Below are positions 32,500 through 40,346 of a stretch of 64,000 nucleotides of DNA, one piece after another. The first letter of the stretch is position 1, and each line of letters opens with the position of its first letter. Made by a program: the position numbers and the translations under genes. Source of the DNA: Actinomadura opuntiae (GTDB lineage Bacteria; Actinomycetota; Actinomycetes; Streptosporangiales; Streptosporangiaceae). Below the pieces are notes generated by a model. That model was not told the DNA's origin. It saw only the letters and a program-made list of their open reading frames with translations, and searched no databases. The stretch lies in assembly GCF_030283205.1 (NCBI RefSeq), contig NZ_JASNWF010000029.1:1-64000 (forward strand), given 5' to 3'.

Positions 32500-32988
32500 T
32501 CAGTCGCATCGCTTCGCGCAGGGCGCCTCGCGGTTCGGGTCCAGCGAGGACAGCAGCGTGCGCAGCGACCGCTGGAAGTCCAGCATCTGCTCGCGGGTCA
32601 GCGGGTCGAACAGGTTGCGGCGGACCTCGGCGACGTGGCCCGGGGCGGCCTTCTCCAGCGCGGTGAACCCCTCGTCGGTCAGCTCGGTGATCGTGGTCCG
32701 GCGGTCGGCGGCGTCCTTGGAGCGGCGCACCCAGCCGGCCTCCTCCAGCCGGTTGACCGCGTGCGAGAGCCGGCTCGGGGACGAGTGGACGATCGCGGCC
32801 AGCTCGGTCATCGTCAGGGCGCGGCCGGGCGACTCCGACAGCATCGCCAGGATCATGTAGTAGGCGTGCGGCATGCCGGAGTCGCGCTGGAGCTGGCGGT
32901 CCAGGGCCTCGCTGAGCAGCCGCGAGGTCCACAGGAACGCGCGCCAGGTCTCCTGCTCCTCGTCGTCCAGCCACCGCGTGTCCGTCAT
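32500..32988 (-). CDS. MarR-family transcriptional regulator
   Basis: 162 aa. Winged helix: MTELAAIVHSSPSRLSHAVNRL, then wing KDAADRRTTITELTDEG. It diverges from a class III extradiol dioxygenase gene over a 107-base gap packed with TTGAAC half-sites, so it probably represses that gene and itself. TAAAAT lies 6 nt before the ATG, predicting leaderless translation. The C terminus carries two cysteines (PCAKRCD) that could be redox-sensitive. Confidence 0.9.
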   Translation of the reverse strand: MTDTRWLDDEEQETWRAFLWTSRLLSEALDRQLQRDSGMPHAYYMILAMLSESPGRALTMTELAAIVHSSPSRLSHAVNRLEEAGWVRRSKDAADRRTTITELTDEGFTALEKAAPGHVAEVRRNLFDPLTREQMLDFQRSLRTLLSSLDPNREAPCAKRCD

Positions 32989-33000
32989 GTCTTTATTTTA
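32989..33000 (-). promoter_or_regulatory. Leaderless-type promoter of marR (32988)
   Basis: On the minus strand TAAAAT (33000-32995), six bases, then the ATG. Confidence 0.5.
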
Positions 33001-33008
33001 CGTGATAC

Positions 33009-33065
33009 TTGAAGCCTCAAGGCTTGAACGTTCAATCAAATCGGAGGTATGGTTCAAATCTGAAC
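33009..33065. promoter_or_regulatory. Cluster of MarR-type palindromes in the divergent promoter
   Basis: AAGCCTCAAGGCTT (33012-33025), TTGAACGTTCAA (33024-33035) and GTTCAAATCTGAAC (33052-33065) are palindromic and share a TTGAAC/GTTCAA half-site. They fill the gap between marR and the dioxygenase gene. Confidence 0.65.
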
Positions 33066-33095
33066 TTCTACGGTCTCGGTCCATTGGGGGGCGAC

Positions 33096-33857
33096 ATGAC
33101 CCGGATGCCGGTGCTCTACCTCAGCCACGGCGCGCCGCCGCTGGCCGACGACGCCGTCTGGACCGCCGAGCTCGCCCGGTGGTCGGCGGAACTGCCGAGG
33201 CCCGAGGCGATCCTGATGGTCTCCGCGCACTGGGAGGAGGCGCCGCTGTCGATCGGCGCGACCCGTCCCGTGCCGCTCGTGTACGACTTCTGGGGCTTCC
33301 CGGAGCACTACTACCGGGTCCGCTACGACGCGCCCGGCGCCCCGGACCTGGCCTCCGACGTGAGCAAACTCATTCCCGGCGTGCACCGGGACGAGGACCG
33401 CGGCCTCGACCACGGCGCCTACGTCCCGCTCGTGGAGATGTATCCCGACGCGGACGTCCCGGTGCTGCAGATGTCCATGCCGACGCTGGACCCCGAGCGG
33501 CTCCTCGAGATCGGCCGGACGCTCGCGCCGCTGCGCGACCAGGGCGTCCTGATCGTCGGCAGCGGCTTCACCACCCACAACCTGCGCGCGATGAGCCCCG
33601 CCCCGGACGCGCCGGCGCCCGCCTGGTCGGCCGAGTTCGCCGAGTGGACGGGCCGCGCCGTCGAGGGCGGCGACATCGACGCGCTCCTCGACTTCCGCGC
33701 CAAGGCGCCCGCCGCGCGCATCGCCCACCCGCGCACCGAGCACTTCGCGCCGCTGTTCGTGGCGCTCGGCGCCGACGCCGACGCCCCGTCCGGCGCCCGC
33801 TCCGTCATCGACGGCTACTGGTTCGGGATGGCGAAGCGCTCGTTCCAGTTCGGCTGA
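33096..33857 (+). CDS. Class III extradiol ring-cleavage dioxygenase (DODA/LigB-like)
   Basis: 253 aa. Metal-ligand and catalytic histidines appear at YLSHGAPPLAD, MVSAHWEEAPL, GLDHGAYVPL and RTEHFAPLFVALGA, as in 4,5-DOPA dioxygenase. The enzyme would use Zn or Fe and oxygen to open catechol-type rings; the real substrate is unknown. ATG 33096 follows GGGGGG by 6 bases; the longer frame to 33009 would run through the operators. The divergent MarR and its sites suggest induction by phenolics. Confidence 0.9.
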   Translation: MTRMPVLYLSHGAPPLADDAVWTAELARWSAELPRPEAILMVSAHWEEAPLSIGATRPVPLVYDFWGFPEHYYRVRYDAPGAPDLASDVSKLIPGVHRDEDRGLDHGAYVPLVEMYPDADVPVLQMSMPTLDPERLLEIGRTLAPLRDQGVLIVGSGFTTHNLRAMSPAPDAPAPAWSAEFAEWTGRAVEGGDIDALLDFRAKAPAARIAHPRTEHFAPLFVALGADADAPSGARSVIDGYWFGMAKRSFQFG

Positions 33858-33871
33858 GCGCGCAGCGCAAC

Positions 33872-33905
33872 GGCCCCGGCGGCGGTGTCGCGTTCCGCCG
33901 GGGCC
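33872..33905. terminator. Bidirectional hairpin between convergent genes
   Basis: GGCCCCGGCGG and CCGCCGGGGCC form a perfect 11-bp stem with a 12-nt loop, just after the dioxygenase stop and before the 3' end of the convergent dehydrogenase gene. Confidence 0.7.
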
Positions 33906-33913
33906 CGGCCGGC

Positions 33914-34750
33914 TCACTTCATGTCGGCGAAACCGGTGCGCCACGACGGGGTCCGCGGCTTCCAGCCGAGACCGAGCGCTTTGGCGTTGGACACCGGACG
34001 GCCCGTCATGGCGGCGTGCTTGCCCGCGCTGCCCGGCGTCGGGGCGCCCAGCGCCGCGCTGTAGACCGGCAGCCACTCCGCGGTCGTCGCCGGCTCGTCG
34101 TCGACGATGTTGACCGGCCCGGCCGGCCAGTCCAGCGCGGCCAGCGCCGCCGCGGCGGCGTCGTCGGCGTGCACGAACGACGTCCACGCGGGCGCCTGCC
34201 GCAGGCTGCCGGCCTTCACCCGCTGCGCGATCGCGCCGTCGGGCGCGTACCAGGTGCCGGGCCCGTACAGCGCCCCGTACCGCAGCACAACGCCGCGCGG
34301 CATCTCGGCCACCGCGTTCTCCAGCACGGCGATCCCCGCGTAGGGAGGGAGCGAGGGGTCCAGCGCGTCGGACTCGGTCGCGAGCGTCTCGCCCGGCACG
34401 TACAGCCAGGCGATGCTCTGCGCGACCATGGTCTCGACCCCGGCCTCCTTCGCGGCGTCGACCAGGTTGCGGGTGCCCTCGATGCGCAGCCGCGAGTTGG
34501 CCTCGAAGTCCTCACCGCTCAGGTCGGTGAGCTGGTGAACGACCGCGTCGGGACGCGCCCGCGCGACGGCCTCCCGGACGGCGGCGGCGTCCATGACGTC
34601 CACGACGACCGGCGCGGCCCCGAGCTCGGCGATGGAGCCGGTGCGCTCCTGGCGGCGTGTCGTCCCTGCGACCTCGTGGCCCGCCTGGACGAGCAGCGGG
34701 ATCAGCCGGCGGCCGATGACTCCGGTCGCTCCGGCGAGGAAGATCTTCAA
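33914..34750 (-). CDS. NAD(P)-dependent epimerase/dehydratase-like (extended SDR) protein
   Basis: 278 aa. The N terminus KIFLAGATGVIGRRLIPLLV has the GxxGxxG dinucleotide site; RYGALYGPGTWY is the YxxxK-region equivalent, with Lys not obvious, so this may be an atypical member. Start TTG 34750 was chosen because GGAGG lies 8 bases upstream and the protein then begins at MKIFLAG; an alternative upstream GTG lies at 34774. Function beyond the fold is unknown. Confidence 0.82.
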   Translation of the reverse strand: MKIFLAGATGVIGRRLIPLLVQAGHEVAGTTRRQERTGSIAELGAAPVVVDVMDAAAVREAVARARPDAVVHQLTDLSGEDFEANSRLRIEGTRNLVDAAKEAGVETMVAQSIAWLYVPGETLATESDALDPSLPPYAGIAVLENAVAEMPRGVVLRYGALYGPGTWYAPDGAIAQRVKAGSLRQAPAWTSFVHADDAAAAALAALDWPAGPVNIVDDEPATTAEWLPVYSAALGAPTPGSAGKHAAMTGRPVSNAKALGLGWKPRTPSWRTGFADMK

Positions 34751-34972
34751 GGGGGTAACCTCCACGACTGTCACGCCTTTGTGGTCGTTCGACGGCAGGA
34801 TAGGCAGGAGTCCTGATCCAGGTCACGCGCGGCCCCGGCGCGGGCCGCCCCCCGTGGCCGCCGGACGACGGGCGGACGAGCCGCACCGCCCCGTGGAGGC
34901 CCGTCCGCCACGAGCGTACCGCCGGAGACCGCCCGTGTGCGTTTCGTGCCCGGCCTGGGGACAATTCTGTGC

Positions 34973-35485
34973 ATGAACATCACTCTCGTCCGGGGCGACA
35001 TCACCGAGCAGGACGTCGACGCCGTGGTCAACGCGGCGAACTCCTCGCTTCTCGGCGGCGGAGGGGTCGACGGGGCCATCCACCGCAGGGGAGGCCCGGA
35101 GATTCTGGACGAGTGCCGCAAGCTGCGCGCCTCGCAGTACGGCGGCGGCCTGCCGACCGGGCAGGCCGTCGCGACGACGGCGGGCCGGCTGCCCGCCCGC
35201 TGGGTCATCCACACCGTCGGCCCCGTCTACGCCAAGTCGGAGGACCGCTCCGACCTGCTGGCCTCCTGCTACCGCGAGTCGCTGCGGGTCGCCGACGAAC
35301 TCGGCGCCGCGTCGGTCGCCTTCCCGGCCGTGTCGGCGGGGATCTACGGCTGGCCGATGGACGACGCCGCCCGGATCGCGGTCGGCACGGTGCGGGCGGC
35401 GCAGACCAAGGTGGCGGAGGCCCGGTTCGTGCTGTTCACCGAGGACGCCTACGCCGCGTTCGAGCGCGCCGTCGGCCAGCCCTAG
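34973..35485 (+). CDS. Macro-domain ADP-ribose/O-acetyl-ADP-ribose hydrolase
   Basis: 170-aa single macro domain of the MacroD type. VVNAANSSLLGGGGVDGAIH contains the ligand Asn and catalytic Asp; the second loop reads FPAVSAGIYGWPMDDAA. Such enzymes remove ADP-ribose from acidic residues or deacetylate O-acetyl-ADP-ribose. The ATG 34973 matches the family start (MNITLVRGDIT). It is monocistronic, with no DarT or ADP-ribosyltransferase gene nearby to suggest a toxin pair. Confidence 0.92.
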   Translation: MNITLVRGDITEQDVDAVVNAANSSLLGGGGVDGAIHRRGGPEILDECRKLRASQYGGGLPTGQAVATTAGRLPARWVIHTVGPVYAKSEDRSDLLASCYRESLRVADELGAASVAFPAVSAGIYGWPMDDAARIAVGTVRAAQTKVAEARFVLFTEDAYAAFERAVGQP

Positions 35486-35511
35486 TCGGCCCTGCCCTAG
35501 CCCTCCCCGCC

Positions 35512-35982
35512 CTAGTCGTCGTTGTCCTTCGGCGGCGGGACGACCAGGACGGGGCGCCCGGCATGGTGCAGCACCCGGGTCGACACGCTGCCGAGGATCA
35601 TCGACCGGGCGCCCGCCAGGCCCCGCGAACCCGTCACGACCAGCGAGGCGTCCAGCTCCTCGGCGACGTCGACGATCGCCGCCCACACCGGGCCGCCGCC
35701 GCGTTCGGCGCGCGGCGTCACCTGCGTCGCGCCGGCGGCCTCGGCCAGCTCGGCGCCCTTGCGCGCGAGCGTCTCGGCCTGCTTCTCCTCCTCGAACCTG
35801 CCGTCGTCGCCCTGCTCGGCGGTGACCGGCACGCCGGCGGCGAGCGGCGCCCAGGTGATCTGGGTGAGCAGCGGCTCCCACACGCTCAGGATCACGATCG
35901 GTTCCGGGCGCAGGTGCTTGGCGGCGTATTCGATCGCGGTCCTGGCGTCGTCAGAACCGTCGAATGCAATGAGAACTGTCAT
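35512..35982 (-). CDS. Universal stress protein (UspA family)
   Basis: 156 aa, single Usp domain. The ATP-binding signature is present as VVTGSRGLAGARSMILGSVS followed by TRVLHHAGRPVLVV (G-2x-G-9x-G-S/T type). An inserted Glu/Lys-rich helix follows strand 2. Probable role is stress or redox signalling. It is convergent with the macro-domain gene. Confidence 0.9.
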   Translation of the reverse strand: MTVLIAFDGSDDARTAIEYAAKHLRPEPIVILSVWEPLLTQITWAPLAAGVPVTAEQGDDGRFEEEKQAETLARKGAELAEAAGATQVTPRAERGGGPVWAAIVDVAEELDASLVVTGSRGLAGARSMILGSVSTRVLHHAGRPVLVVPPPKDNDD

Positions 35983-36059
35983 GCCGGAGATATGTCCAAG
36001 ATCAGCTCGCGCCGAACCCGGGCCGCTCCGGCAGTGGCCAAGCTCTCACCCAGCAGTGC

Positions 36060-36845
36060 TCACCCGGTGGTCGGCGGCCGTCCCTCGCCGGGCGGGCCGG
36101 CGAACGCCTGCGCCACGTCCAGCCACCGGTCGGCGTCCGCGCCCGTCGCGACCACCGCGAGGTCGGCGCGGTGGCGCCGCCGGGTGACCAGCAGGCAGAA
36201 GTCGAGCGCGGGAGCGGTGACGGTCTGCGCCGCGCCGTCCGGGCCCCACGTCCACTTGTCGCCGTCCGGGCCGGTCAGCTCGACGCGGAACTCCTCGGCG
36301 GGCGGCTCCATGCCCCGGTTGCGGAACGCGAAGTCGCGGGCGCGGACGCCGATGTGCGCCACGTGCCGGAGCCGGGCCGTCGGCTCGCGGCGGACGCCGA
36401 GCGCGTCCGCGATGTCCTCGCCGTGCGCCCACGTCTCCATCAGCCGCGCCGTCGCCATGGACGGCACGCTCATCGGCGGCCCGAACCAGGGCAGCCGCGC
36501 GCCCGCCGGGAGGGCCGCGAGCGCGTCCGCCAGGCGGGTGCGCGCGTCCCGCCAGGTCCCCAGCAGGACGGCGGGGTCCTCGGCGGCGCCCGCCTCCGCG
36601 CGCGCGTCGATGTAGCCGGGTTCGGTGACGGCGTCGTCGACCAGCCGGGCGAACGCTGCGGCGTCGGTCGCGGCGGTGAACGCCGCGACGTCCGTCCAGG
36701 CGAGGTGGGCGATCTGGTGCGCGACCGTCCAGCCCTCGGCGGGGGTCGGGTCGGCCCAGCGCGCGGCGGGCAGCGGCGCCACCAGGGCGTCGAGGGAGTC
36801 GCCTTCGGCGGCGAGGTCGGCGAGCAGGCTGTGCAGGTCCGGCAT
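36060..36845 (-). CDS. TIGR03084-family DinB/mycothiol-related protein
   Basis: 261 aa. The N-terminal DinB-like four-helix bundle shows metal-binding histidines in GWTVAHQIAHLAWTD and the METWAHGEDIAD motif; the C-terminal domain is the SCP2-like half typical of mycothiol-dependent maleylpyruvate isomerase relatives. The precise substrate is unknown. It lies 55 bases downstream of an acyl-CoA synthetase on the opposite side of a gap, same strand, and may be cotranscribed. Confidence 0.82.
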   Translation of the reverse strand: MPDLHSLLADLAAEGDSLDALVAPLPAARWADPTPAEGWTVAHQIAHLAWTDVAAFTAATDAAAFARLVDDAVTEPGYIDARAEAGAAEDPAVLLGTWRDARTRLADALAALPAGARLPWFGPPMSVPSMATARLMETWAHGEDIADALGVRREPTARLRHVAHIGVRARDFAFRNRGMEPPAEEFRVELTGPDGDKWTWGPDGAAQTVTAPALDFCLLVTRRRHRADLAVVATGADADRWLDVAQAFAGPPGEGRPPTTG

Positions 36846-36900
36846 CCGACCAGGATTCCGTGCCGGACGCCGTCCCGTACAGCCCTGAACAGAACGCGGT

Positions 36901-38523
36901 TCAGTCCACCGGGCCCGCGAGCGCGCGGGCGGCGGCGTAGTCGGCCTTGCCGTTGGGCAGCCGCAGCGAGGCGTCCGTCCGCGCGAACGCCTTCGGGATC
37001 TTGTAGCGGGCCAGGCGATCGGCGCAGCCCGCGCGCAGCGCCGCGTCGTCCGGGGCCGCCGCGGGGCGCACCACCGCGACGATCTCGGTGCCCCACCGCT
37101 CGCTCGGACGGCCCACGACCAGCGCGTCCTCGATGCCGGGCAGGGCGCGCAGCACGCCCTCGACCTCCTCGGCGAACACCTTCTCGCCGCCGGTGTTGAT
37201 CGTGGTCGCCTCCCGGCCGTGCACCTCGACGGTGCCGTCGGCGAGGTGGCGGGCCCGGTCGCCGGGGATCACGAGCCGGTCGCCGCCGATCGTCAGGAAG
37301 GTCGCGGCGGTCTTGTCCGGGTCGCCGAGGTAGCCGAGCGGGATCGCGTCGCCGCCCTTGGCCAGCCAGCCCATCTCGTCCTCGCCGGGCGCGAGCTTGC
37401 GGGTCCGGTCGGCGCTCAGCACCGCGCCGCCCTGCGCCATCGCGAACGTGCGCGCCTCCGCGCCTGCGCGGGTCACCGCGAAGCCGCTCTCCGACGAGCC
37501 GAGGACGTCGACGATCCGCGCGCCCGGGATCAGCTCCAGCAGCCGCCGCTTCACCTCCGGGCTGATCGCCGCCGCCGAGTTGACCAGCGAGCGGAGCGGG
37601 CCGAGGTCGTGCGGGCGGCGCTCCAGCGCGTCCACGATCGGGCGCGCGAAGGCATCGCCGACCAGCGGCATCCGGGTCGCCCGCTCGCGCTCGGCGGTGG
37701 CCATCAGGTCGGCGGCGTCGAGGCCGTCCACCCGGTCGGGGAAGATCACGCAGCCGCCCGCGCACCACGCGCCCAGCGCCGACCAGGTGCCGGCGCCGTG
37801 CATCAGCGGCGGCCCGACGACGACCCGCTGGTCGCTGCGGACGGCCTTCGCGACCGCTTCGTCCAGGTCGTCGAGGGGCGAGCCGTCGCGGCGGCGCAGG
37901 CCGAGCGGGCCGAGCATCAGGTCGCCGATCCGCCAGAGCACGCCCTTGGGCAGCCCGGTCGTCCCGCCGGTGTAGAGGATGTGCAGGTCACCGGCGTCCG
38001 GCCGGACGCCGTCGAGCGGGTCGGCGGACGCCGCCGCGAGCGCCTCCTCGTAGTCGAGCGCCTCGGGCACCAGGTCGTTGCCGGACTCGTCCGCCACCTG
38101 GAGCAGCAGCGGCCGGGCGTCCAGCCGCTTCACGACCCGGGCGATCACGTCGGCGAACCGCGCGTGGTACAGGATCGCGGCCGGACGGGCGTCGGCGAAC
38201 AACTGCGCAAGCTCGTCGTCGACGTACCGGTAGTTGACGTTGAACGGGGCGACGCGGGCCTTGTGCGCGCCGACCAGGCCCTCGAGGTACTCGGGGCCGT
38301 TGTGCAGGTAGAGCGCGAGGTGGTCGTGCGGCGACTCCCACGGCCCGGCCGGGCGCTCGCCGCGGACCCCGAGCCCGTGCTCGTGCAGGACGCGCGCGAG
38401 CCGGCGGGTGCGCTCGGCCGCCCGGCTCCAGCTCAGCCGCCGGTCGCGCCAGACCATGGCCTCGCGGTCGGGAACGGCGGCGGCGACGGCCTCGTGCAGG
38501 GTCGCCAGGTCGAGCTGGGGCAT
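36901..38523 (-). CDS. AMP-binding acyl-CoA synthetase (FadD-like)
   Basis: 540 aa of the ANL superfamily that activates carboxylic acids with ATP and CoA. The P-loop LYTGGTTGLPKGVLWR is intact, and the A8/A10 regions appear as GGEKVFAEEVEGVL and LPNGKADYAAARAL, with the catalytic Lys in NGKADY. GAGGAG precedes the ATG. The acid substrate is not predictable. It resembles actinobacterial sterol or fatty-acid FadD proteins. Confidence 0.9.
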   Translation of the reverse strand: MPQLDLATLHEAVAAAVPDREAMVWRDRRLSWSRAAERTRRLARVLHEHGLGVRGERPAGPWESPHDHLALYLHNGPEYLEGLVGAHKARVAPFNVNYRYVDDELAQLFADARPAAILYHARFADVIARVVKRLDARPLLLQVADESGNDLVPEALDYEEALAAASADPLDGVRPDAGDLHILYTGGTTGLPKGVLWRIGDLMLGPLGLRRRDGSPLDDLDEAVAKAVRSDQRVVVGPPLMHGAGTWSALGAWCAGGCVIFPDRVDGLDAADLMATAERERATRMPLVGDAFARPIVDALERRPHDLGPLRSLVNSAAAISPEVKRRLLELIPGARIVDVLGSSESGFAVTRAGAEARTFAMAQGGAVLSADRTRKLAPGEDEMGWLAKGGDAIPLGYLGDPDKTAATFLTIGGDRLVIPGDRARHLADGTVEVHGREATTINTGGEKVFAEEVEGVLRALPGIEDALVVGRPSERWGTEIVAVVRPAAAPDDAALRAGCADRLARYKIPKAFARTDASLRLPNGKADYAAARALAGPVD

Positions 38524-38603
38524 GCGGCTCTCCTCGGGACGGGGGGATCTGGGGGAGACCAGCGTAAACGACTACTTACCGAACCCGGTTCGATTACCGG
38601 CAT

Positions 38604-39446
38604 GTGGCGTCAAAGCCCGACAATCTGGAAGTGGTCGCATCGCAAAAGCCCGTCGGGGAGGTGACCCGCGGCACCACCGCCCCCAACCGCCTGCGCCGGA
38701 TCGACCGCTGGATCGCCGCGACGCAGGCCGCCGCGCTGCGCACGGGCGAGCACCCGCTGGCCATCGACCTCGGCTACGGCGCGTCCCCCGTCACCACCTA
38801 CGAGCTGTACACGCGCCTGCGCGCCGTCTCGCCCCGGCTCGAGGTCATCGGCATCGAGATCGAGCCCGACCGCGTCGCCGCAGGCCACGCCTTCCTCGGC
38901 CGGACCGGCCCGCACGACGGGCTGTCGTTCCGGCGCGGCGGCTTCGAGGTGCCGGTGCCGCGCCGCCCCGTCCTGATCCGCGCCTTCAACGTGCTGCGCC
39001 AGTACGACGAGGCCGCCGCATGGCGCGCCTGGGCCCAGCTCTGCGGGCGGCTCGCGCCCGGCGGCGTGCTGGTCGAGGGCACCTGCGACGAGATCGGCCG
39101 CCGCGCCGTCTGGGTCACCCTCACCCCGGACGGCCCGCGGACGATCACCTTCGCGACCCACCTCCGGTCGCTCGGCCGCCCGTCCGACCTGGCCGAACGC
39201 CTGCCCAAGACGCTGATCCACCGCAACGTCCCGGGCGAGCCCGTGCACGACGTGCTCACGGCGTTCGACCGCTGCTGGGCGACGGCCGCCCCGCACTCGG
39301 CGTTCGGCCCGCGCGCCCGCTGGATCGAGGCGGTCCGGCTGCTGGCCCGGACCCACCCCGTCCTCACCCGCCCGCCCTACGGCGGCCGGCAACGCTGGCG
39401 CCTAGGCGAACTGACCCTCCCCTGGACCGCCGTCGCCCCTCGTTGA
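38604..39446 (+). CDS. SAM-dependent methyltransferase-like protein
   Basis: 280 aa. The first glycine-rich loop is degenerate (LAIDLGYGASPVTTYELYTR), followed by an acidic residue in EVIGIEIEPDRV and a LAPGGVLVEGTCDE strand, consistent with a class I methyltransferase fold. The N terminus VTRGTTAPNRLRRIDRWIA is strongly conserved-looking in actinobacterial homologues as I recall them. The substrate is unknown. The GTG start at 38604 is uncertain; internal GTGs also exist. Confidence 0.75.
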   Translation: MASKPDNLEVVASQKPVGEVTRGTTAPNRLRRIDRWIAATQAAALRTGEHPLAIDLGYGASPVTTYELYTRLRAVSPRLEVIGIEIEPDRVAAGHAFLGRTGPHDGLSFRRGGFEVPVPRRPVLIRAFNVLRQYDEAAAWRAWAQLCGRLAPGGVLVEGTCDEIGRRAVWVTLTPDGPRTITFATHLRSLGRPSDLAERLPKTLIHRNVPGEPVHDVLTAFDRCWATAAPHSAFGPRARWIEAVRLLARTHPVLTRPPYGGRQRWRLGELTLPWTAVAPR

Positions 39447-39450
39447 GTCT

Positions 39451-40212
39451 TCAGCTCTCGCGGTGGAGCTTGTGGGGGGCCGCCTGGACGCGGGGCTGGA
39501 CGTCGATCCGGTCGATGTTCACGTGCGGCGGGCGCGTCACCGCCCAGGCGACGCAGTCGGCGACGTCCTCGGCCACCAGCGGCTCCGGCACGCCCTCGTA
39601 CGGCTTCGCCGCCCGCTCCTCGTCGCCGCGGAACCGCACCAGCGAGAACTCCTCGGTCTTCACCAGCCCCGGCGCGACCTCGGTGATCCGGACCGGCTTG
39701 GCGACCAGCTCCAGCCGCATGACCTCGTTCACCGCGTACGCGGCGTGCTTGGCCGCGTTGTACCCGCCGCCGCCCTCGTAGGGGACGTGCGCCGCGAGCG
39801 AGGTGATGTTCACCACGTGCCCCTGGCCGCTGTCGATCAGCTTCGGCAGCAGCGCCTTGGTCACCCGGACGAGCCCGAGCACGTTCGTCTCGTACATGGC
39901 CCGGTAGTCGTCGAGGTCGGCGGTCTCCACGGTGTCCAGGCCGAGCGCGCCGCCCGCGTTGTTGACGAGCACGTGGCAGCCGCCGACCGCCGCCGCGAGG
40001 GCGTCCACGGACTCCTGCGAGGTCACGTCCAGCTCGATCGGCACGATCTTGGCCGCGCCCGGCACCTCGTCGGAGATCTGCTTGGCGAGCGCCTCGAGGC
40101 GCTCGCGCCGCCGCGCCGCCAGCACGACGTTGAAGCCCTCCGCCGCCAGCCGCCTGGCCGTGGCGGCCCCGATCCCGCTGCTTGCTCCGGTCACTACCGC
40201 GGTCTTACGCAT
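39451..40212 (-). CDS. Short-chain dehydrogenase/reductase (classical SDR)
   Basis: 253 aa. TGASSGIGAATARRL is the cofactor loop, NNAG is present, and the catalytic residues are Ser in NITSLAAHV and Tyr/Lys in YNAAK. Arg residues after strand 2 (AARRRERLE) suggest NADP(H). It resembles serine 3-dehydrogenase/YdfG-type enzymes. ATG 40212 is the natural start (MRKTAVVTGASSG). It ends five bases from the convergent methyltransferase-like gene and diverges from mshA. Confidence 0.9.
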   Translation of the reverse strand: MRKTAVVTGASSGIGAATARRLAAEGFNVVLAARRRERLEALAKQISDEVPGAAKIVPIELDVTSQESVDALAAAVGGCHVLVNNAGGALGLDTVETADLDDYRAMYETNVLGLVRVTKALLPKLIDSGQGHVVNITSLAAHVPYEGGGGYNAAKHAAYAVNEVMRLELVAKPVRITEVAPGLVKTEEFSLVRFRGDEERAAKPYEGVPEPLVAEDVADCVAWAVTRPPHVNIDRIDVQPRVQAAPHKLHRES

Positions 40213-40346
40213 GCGCCCAGCCTCCCAGGTGAGGACGTCCGGCGGGCCGGTGAGGTCGATCACTGCGGCGAGAAGTGACGATTGTCCCCCTTCCTGAGGG
40301 AACAGGTAACGCGCTCGATAGGTTGCACTACCGGAGGTGGTGTCCG

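Noticed and set aside
17765..34750. Secondary-metabolite gene cluster suggested by the LuxR regulator, monooxygenase, methyltransferase and exporters
   Set aside because: No polyketide, peptide, terpene or other core synthase is present; genes form independent regulator-target units.
34973..35485. Toxin-antitoxin (DarTG-like) system around the macro-domain gene
   Set aside because: No DarT-type ADP-ribosyltransferase or other toxin lies beside it; the macro protein is a single-domain enzyme.
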